Source: Flaveria trinervia
Lineage: Eukaryota > Streptophyta > Magnoliopsida > Asterales > Asteraceae
NCBI GenBank assembly: GCA_025506515.1
Contig: CM046444.1
Span: 70,290,192 to 70,354,191, forward strand
Direction: 5' to 3'
Length of the DNA: 64,000 nt
Under the pieces are notes generated by a model that saw only the letters and a program-made list of their open reading frames with translations, ran no database searches and was not told the DNA's origin. Positions 58,450-64,000 of the stretch are shown piece by piece. Numbering within the stretch: position 1 is the first letter of the stretch; the number at the start of each line of letters is the position of its first letter. Made by a program: the position numbers and the translations under genes.

Positions 58450-59394
58450 TGTTGGGGTTTGTTGGACCAAATCAAACTAGTTTAACCATTTAAACTATGA
58501 AAAAGCAGTGGAATAAAACCTTAGTATGTTCATTTGTAATCTGAAAAATAAGGTTCATTTCATAACAACAACAAACCGAAGAACATAAGGATCATTTATA
58601 TGTGTTTGAACTAGCTATTAACAACAGATAACAATCAAAATAGGACATACAAACTACCTTTTGTATGCTGCTGAAAAATGTGATGAAGGAGGGAGAAAAT
58701 GAGCTTCTTGAATGACCAAGACACCAAGGAGAGGTGTCCTCAAGCATCCATACCCACAAGCATCAAGCAAGTACCTTTGTTGCTAGGATTTCACCACCAA
58801 AACGAACCTTGGAAGGCTGCTGAAAACCCTTTTCAGCCGAGATCAGGCTGCTGAAAACCCTTTTTAGCCGAGATCTACTTCAAGATTGGAGGAGTGTTTT
58901 GCCTTGAGGTTCTTGCATGTGTGAGAGAGATGAGAGGATTAAGTGTGTGTATGTGCTTGGAGTATATTATCTCAAAACAAAACAAGACCCACTCCCCATA
59001 AAAGGGGGCGGCCGAAAGTTTTCATGAGATGGGGGTTTTCCCCCCAAAACCCAACTCCAATTTTTATAAACTAGTTGTTTTAAAAATAGATATATAATTA
59101 ACCTTTTAATTATATAACACATACACACTTTTATTATTCGATATTATTTAACTAAATTAAACAACATTACAAATAGTATCCATGAACAAAATATCCATAT
59201 AGGTTATTCAATCTCATACGCAACTTTTTAGAAAACCCATTTTTAAATTGGTGTATTTATTTAATTGCATGATCATATAATCAATTAAATACTAATTGAT
59301 GTTTGCTAAGCTTGTTATTGGGTATGACCCGACTTGGATCATAACATACTAACCACATCAATATTCTATGTGTCTTGGGCATAAAGAATCCAAC
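58450..59394 (-). mobile_element. copia-3 3' LTR (945 bp)
   Basis: The inverted termini are TGTTGG and CCAACA. On the minus strand it starts TGTTGGATTC at 59394 after the purine tract AAGTGGGAGAT (59395-59405) and ends AACCCCAACA at 58450. It is homologous to the solo LTR at 26860-27955. The gypsy sequence stops exactly at 58449 (AACCC before the LTR). Confidence 0.92.
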
Positions 59395-59405
59395 AATCTC
59401 CCACT

Positions 59406-60389
59406 TGCACAAGATTCATAGAAGATTGATGCAAGCAGTAAATACCGCCTAACAACGGTTTACTACCCTTAATACGTATGACTGAAAGCCATTCAATAAC
59501 ATCATCCCCTTCAAGTATCCAACTTGAAATGATTTAGGTGAATCAATCATTTATCCTTTTGTTATAGATGTCATGTTAAATCCAAGGACATAGAATGATC
59601 ATTCCTTGTTGATTTAACTTAATCAGGCCTTAGACATCTTGCTCTCAATGACTAAGAGGAACAAATTCCATCTTGACTACATACATTTTTCACAATCACC
59701 TCGTGTCACACATGAACATAGCCTTATGTACTGCCTGTTATTTCAGAGCAGTGAAGAACTAGCTCAAGGTATAACATTTGGTGAATATCAAAACCCAATA
59801 TGTATCTCAGGTCGGAGGATACCAAATGATATTGCCTTTACTCAAATTTACTTATGATCAATCTAGAAGATTCCATGTAGTAAAATTGAGATGCAGGTCA
59901 GTCCAATATTGTATCTCACAAATATCTATGAACCTTGGCAGCAACCAATTGCTCTATATTCATTCCTTATGAATATCCACCAATCCATGTTCTAATAGTC
60001 TTAAGTTCATATTTGTTCCCACAACATGACCGACTATGGACATTTAGAATAATAAACATATTCATGGATAATACATGCTAAAATGAATATAATCAAAATA
60101 TCACAAGTATATAAAGAGTTAAATATTACATTGTTCCAAACTTTTAAATACTAAACAGATCAATTCCAATCACTAGAATATCAAGTCCTAAGGCACAAGT
60201 ATGACTTTCATGCTTTGCCCTCTCAAGGAGCTTCGTGAGTGGATCCACAATGTTTTGATCGGTGTGAACTTTACGAATACATATCTTTCCCTTTTCAACT
60301 TCATCCCTTATGTAGTTGAATTTCCGCTCAATACGCCTAGCCTTTTGAAATGCACAGGATACCTGATTTATGCAATCGTACCCTCGTTA
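59406..60389 (-). other. copia-3 3' pol remnant and untranslated region
   Basis: The sequence between RNase H and the polypurine tract holds decayed RNase H C-terminal and untranslated sequence. Short frames on both strands here show no recognisable domain. Confidence 0.5.
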
Positions 60390-60960
60390 TCACAAAAGAT
60401 TTCTAGGGGTCTTGAATGGTAGAGACCACCCTAGGTCGGCGATAAATTTCTTTATCCATGCAGCTTCCTGAGCTGCTAATGATGCGGCTATGTATTCGGA
60501 TTTTTTAGTGGACAATGCTACCCCATTCATAATGAAAACATACCCCGATTTTGATCGAGAATCATCTCGAATGGCTTGGAAACTCACATTCGTGTAACCC
60601 TTTACAACGAGTTCCTCTTCATCAGTTCCATATATTAGAAACATTTCCTTAGTCCTCCTAAGGTATTTCAATATACTTTTAATAGCCATCCAATGGCTAT
60701 TACCTAGATTCTGCTAATATCTGCTTGTCATGCTTAACGCGCATGACATGTCCAGTCTAGTGCATATCATCGCATACATGATGGATCCTATAGCTGACGC
60801 ATATGGGATGTCCTTCATTCGATATTGCTCATCCTTTGAGCTTGGACATCGAGATGTACACAATATTGTCCCTCTTTGAATAGGTACCATACCTTTCTCA
60901 GAGTTTTTCCATCTTGAACCCTTTCAAGACTTTATCATATATGCACTTTGGTTTAAACCT
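60390..60960 (-). pseudogene. copia-3 RT connection and RNase H, broken
   Basis: The frame at 60689-60390 has AIKSILKYLRRTKEMFLIYG, SRSKSGYVFIMNGVA and STKKSEYIAASLAAQEAAWI, the first half of a Tnt1-like RNase H. Upstream (60700-60950) the connection domain (SIGSIMYAMICTRLD-like) is readable with breaks. The usual SWxSKKQ reads STKKS, a decayed form. Confidence 0.85.
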
Positions 60961-61500
60961 ATCAACCGCCTCGATCTATCCCTATAGATCTTTGTTCCCA
61001 AAATATAGGTGGCTTCACCGAGATTTTTATGGAAAAAAAACTTCCAAGCCAGGTTTTAACACCTTCCATGGTTAGTATGTCATCAACATACAATGCTAAG
61101 AATGTTATTATGCTCCCACTAGCCTTCGTATATACACAAGCCTCGTCAGCGTTTGATGAAACCAAATTTCTTGATCTCTTCATCAAAATGTTGATTCCAA
61201 CTTCTCGATGCTAGTTTCAATCCATAGATTGACCTCTTTAACTTGCATACTTTATTAGGATGTTGTGGACTGACAAAACCATCAAGCTGAACCATATGGA
61301 CAGTCTCTTTGAGATGTCCATTAAGAAAAGTGGTTTTGACATCCATTTGCCAAATCTCATAGTCATAACATGCAGCTATGGCAAATAATATCCTAATTGA
61401 CTTTAGCATTGCCACAGGCGAGAAAGTTTCATCATAATCAACCCCTTAATTTTGAGTGAAACCTTTTGCTACAAGTCTTGCTTTGTAAGTATCCAAGTTT
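60961..61500 (-). pseudogene. copia-3 reverse transcriptase, broken
   Basis: The frame at 61415-61146 shows IRILFAIAACYDYEIWQMDV, KTTFLNGHLKETVHM and KLKRSIYGLKLASRSWNQHF. The next frame (61186-60962) has DEACVYTKASGSIITFLALY followed by the catalytic YVDD. A frameshift between them and a stop near 61440 disrupt the enzyme. Confidence 0.88.
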
Positions 61501-61935
61501 CCATGTATATCCATTTTCTTCTTGAAACCCACTTGCATCCAACCGGTTTGGAGTTAAGTGGAGGGTGAACCAATTCCTAAACTTGATTGTCATACATGGA
61601 TTCCATCTCAACATTCATGGCTTCTAGCCATTTGTCACAATCCAAATTGGACATTGCTTCATGGTACGTAGTTGGCTCATCGGAGTCAACCACATAGCAT
61701 CCATTCATGAAAAATCCTTATCTTTCAGGTGGAATGCTAACTCTAACAGATCTGCGAACGTTTTGTGTGTATTGATCAACCTCTTGATTATCATCAACAA
61801 CCTCTTGTTGATTGCTAGTGTCAACCAAACATGTATCGGCTTGTGGATCTTGATCCACATCAAATTCCACTATTCTATACGTTATTCCTTCCATAAGGAA
61901 CTTAGTTTCTAAGAACTCAGCCTTTCGAGCAATAA
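61501..61935 (-). pseudogene. copia-3 integrase-RT linker, broken
   Basis: This region lies between the integrase C-terminal frame and RT. Short broken frames with acidic and Ser/Thr-rich composition, assigned by position. Confidence 0.5.
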
Positions 61936-62508
61936 TTACTCTTGCTCTGTTGGATCAAAGAAGTAGTATCCTATACAGTCCTTGGGATATCCAACAAATA
62001 TACACTTAGTGAATCGACTATTTTGGTCAGGGCCATATTCAAAATACAGGCCTCGGAGAGCATTGCGAAACCCTAAAATGATAGAGGTAGTGAGCTTGTA
62101 GCCATCATAGATCGAACCATATCCAATAGGGTTCGATTTCCTCTCAAACACACCATTATGTAGTGGTGTTCCAGGTGGAGTAAGTTGTGAGACGATCCCA
62201 CAACTTCTTAGATGGTATTGAAAAGCATCACTGAGGTATTCACCTCCTCTATCTGAACGAAGAACTTTGATAGTTTTATTGAGTTGATTTTCTACTTCAT
62301 TCTTGAAGATTTTGAACATTTCAAAAGCTTCATGTTTGTGTGTCATCATGTACACATAACCATAGAGACTATGATCGTCGGTAAAGGTAATGAAGTATCT
62401 TTCACCATTTCTAGTCATTGTCTTAAAAGGGCCACATACATCCAAATGTATGATTCCTAATAAGTCTTTTGCCCTCTCGTTATTGCCACTAAAGGGCGAC
62501 TTGGTCAT
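61936..62508 (-). pseudogene. copia-3 integrase
   Basis: The 190-aa open frame begins near DLLGIIHLDVCGPFKTMTRN and continues with FTDDHSLYGYVYMMTHK, VLRSDRGGEYLSDAF and NGVFERKSN. These supply the D,D,E residues. The last part (FGYPKDCIGYYFFDPTEQE-like) is the C-terminal region. The Arg-Arg-Asn after the Glu is changed to Arg-Lys-Ser and the following stretch is compressed, suggesting a deletion. Confidence 0.9.
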
Positions 62509-63004
62509 CTTACCTTGTAAACAAGATTCACACTTGTCGAATGAAACATTTTCATTTTTTTTTTCAAAAGACCATTCTTTTGAGGTGTTTTAATCCGATT
62601 CTTGTTTATGTGACCACGACGACAATGCCAAAGATAAGAATCACTTAAACCCATTTTAAGTTTCTTGGTGCTTGTTTGGTATAAAGAGCTATTAGAGGAT
62701 GAATCATTATGAACCAATTCATAGATTCCATTAAAAGGCATAGCCTTGAAATAAAATACATCATCCATACAAACATAAATACCATTGTTAACACACTTTA
62801 ATCCATAACCACATTGTTTTAAACGGGAACACAAAATATGTTCTTAGTCAAACTAGGAGCATACAAAATATTCTTAAGAATAACTTCCAAACCATTTGAA
62901 AGTTTCAAAATATTGTCTCTTTGGGCTTCGACATAAACTTTTGCTCCATTGCCCATGTAGAGACTTGTGTCTCCCTTCTTGAATTGCTTATTTCTTTTGA
63001 ACCC
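62509..63004 (-). pseudogene. copia-3 protease C-terminal part and GAG-pre-integrase domain
   Basis: The frame at 62834-62505 contains YLWHCRRGHINKNRI, the pre-integrase motif, and a broken run into the integrase start. Upstream, 62835-63004 holds the rest of protease (FKRNKQFKKGDTSLYMGNG-like words) with frameshifts. Confidence 0.8.
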
Positions 63005-63997
63005 CTACAACAAATTGCATATGTGAGTTCTACATCCGGTATTCAATACCCATGTGTTTGAAGAAATAACATTTAAACCAATGTGAATTATGAAAGTTGT
63101 ACCTGAGGTTTGCCCAACATCCCTCTTGTTTCTCAACTCTTTGAGATAGGTTGGACAATTCCTTTTCCAATGAACTATCTCACCACACTCAAAACATGGA
63201 TCATTCTCCGTTACCTTAGGCTTCTTAAGCTTAGGCTTTGGAGGTTCCGCTTTAACCTTTCCTTTCCCCTTTCCTTTGATGTGCCCCTTTCCTTTGGCAA
63301 CATTTTCCTTGGGATTGGGGAATGGCCTTTTCTTAATGCCTTCCTCATTGATCGAGAGAATAGGTAGAACCATTTTACCCATTCCTTCCTCGGTTGTTTT
63401 GAGCATTGCTTGAAGCTCACCAATGCTCTTGTCCCATCTGTTCATATTGTAATTCATTATGAATGTCTCAAACCTTTTAGTTAGGCCATTAAGGATCAAA
63501 TCCGTGGCCAACTCCTTTGAGACGGGACAATTAAGCCGCTCGAGGCAATCAACATGGCTTTTCATCTTAAGAACATAAGATGATACCGATTGGGTTTCTT
63601 CCATGTGACATGCATGAAGCGCTCGAACCGTTTCGAAGCGCTTTACCCTAGCTTGTTGAAGGAACATTTCCTTCAACTGGGTAATTATGTCATATGTCCC
63701 AAGATGCTCCAAGTCCTTTTGGAGTTCAGGAATCATAGTTCCCAACATGAGGCAGGAAACCTGCATGGAATCCTTAGTGTATTGAAGCCAATCGTTATAG
63801 GCCTCAACATCCTCGGGGTCGGGTTGGTCAGGAATAGGATCGTCAAGGAGATAGGCCCTTTTCTCTTTCTTGAGAACAATTCTCAAGTTTTGATACCAGT
63901 CCATAAAGTTATTATGGATAAGACAATCCATTTCTAAGATGGTTCTCAGTGATAGGGTAGGGACGGTCGGGGTGGTAGCATTATTGTTTGCGGCCAT
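63005..63997 (-). CDS. copia-3 Gag and start of protease, open frame
   Basis: The 330-aa frame has an ATG at 63997. It begins MAANNNATTPTVPTLSLRTI. The capsid region has NNFMDWYQNLRIVLKKEKRA and KEMFLQQARVKRFETVRALH, typical of Tnt1-like Gag. A Lys/Gly-rich stretch (residues 235-262) precedes one CCHC knuckle (C268, C271, H276, C281; CFECGEIVHWKRNC). The protease start reads WVLNTGCRTHIC: the catalytic Asp is Asn at residue 319, so protease is dead. The frame stops at 63005 and resumes elsewhere. Gag may still be translatable. Confidence 0.85.
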   Translation of the reverse strand: MAANNNATTPTVPTLSLRTILEMDCLIHNNFMDWYQNLRIVLKKEKRAYLLDDPIPDQPDPEDVEAYNDWLQYTKDSMQVSCLMLGTMIPELQKDLEHLGTYDIITQLKEMFLQQARVKRFETVRALHACHMEETQSVSSYVLKMKSHVDCLERLNCPVSKELATDLILNGLTKRFETFIMNYNMNRWDKSIGELQAMLKTTEEGMGKMVLPILSINEEGIKKRPFPNPKENVAKGKGHIKGKGKGKVKAEPPKPKLKKPKVTENDPCFECGEIVHWKRNCPTYLKELRNKRDVGQTSGTTFIIHIGLNVISSNTWVLNTGCRTHICNLL

Positions 63998-64000
63998 TTC

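Larger units (their letters stand above)
58450..64000 (-). mobile_element. copia-3: Tnt1-like Ty1/copia element, 5' end outside window
   Basis: On the minus strand the order is gag (63997), protease, integrase, RT, RNase H, polypurine tract, 3' LTR. Gag, with an intact first 318 codons, resembles the UBN2-type Gag of Tnt1-like elements. The element interrupts a gypsy gag. The leader and 5' LTR lie to the right of the window. All pol domains are broken. Confidence 0.9.

Overview
The window is a piece of a plant (eudicot) nuclear chromosome: one intron-containing host gene in a dense nest of LTR retrotransposons. The evidence for a plant is a typical plant ubiquitin-activating enzyme E1 gene with GT-AG introns, AT-rich intergenic DNA, Ty1/copia elements of Sirevirus-like and Tnt1-like types, and a Ty3/gypsy chromovirus with a C-terminal chromodomain-like end. 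The extra ORF3 downstream of pol in two copia elements resembles a protein that, from memory, is very abundant in Asteraceae assemblies, so a composite is my best but weak guess. No prokaryotic, plasmid or phage feature was seen.

Layout. 1-13592 (+): degenerate Sirevirus-like element 'copia-1' (leader, gag, protease, integrase, RT, RNase H, a 2.8-kb repeat-rich spacer, ORF3, polypurine tract, 3' LTR); its 5' LTR lies left of the window. 13593-17749: AT-rich intergenic DNA with a promoter-like remnant. 17750-24303 (-): ubiquitin-activating enzyme E1, six coding exons, a probable 5'-UTR exon and a TATA box, with one single-base frameshift in exon 3. 24990-31113 (-): gypsy element 'gypsy-3', a complete LTR plus a pol truncated at its N-terminal side; its LTR holds a solo copia LTR with a perfect 5-bp target duplication. 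31118-33415 (+): part of a gypsy-3-type LTR in the opposite orientation, itself holding a solo LTR of the copia-1 family. 33416-38427 (+): gypsy copy A (LTR, gag, protease, part of RT). 38428-51554 (-): 'copia-2', another Sirevirus-like element with ORF3 but no 3' LTR. 51638-58449 (+): gypsy copy B from gag through the chromodomain-like end, its LTR, and the start of another gag. 58450-64000 (-): 'copia-3', a Tnt1-like element that inserted into that gag and runs off the right edge.

How it fits together. Almost all non-host sequence is dead or dying: every gag/pol/ORF3 frame carries stops or frameshifts. Insertion order can be read from nesting and target duplications. Points of interest are a short quasi-palindromic motif family that recurs in non-coding arrays of unrelated copia and gypsy elements; a modular ORF3 conserved between two diverged copia elements; a triple zinc-knuckle array in copia-2; an inverted LTR pair that could form hairpin RNA; and a 2-kb direct duplication of gypsy sequence flanking copia-2. 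The E1 gene is the only gene with a cellular housekeeping role. Its frameshift is either a real lesion or a homopolymer sequencing error.
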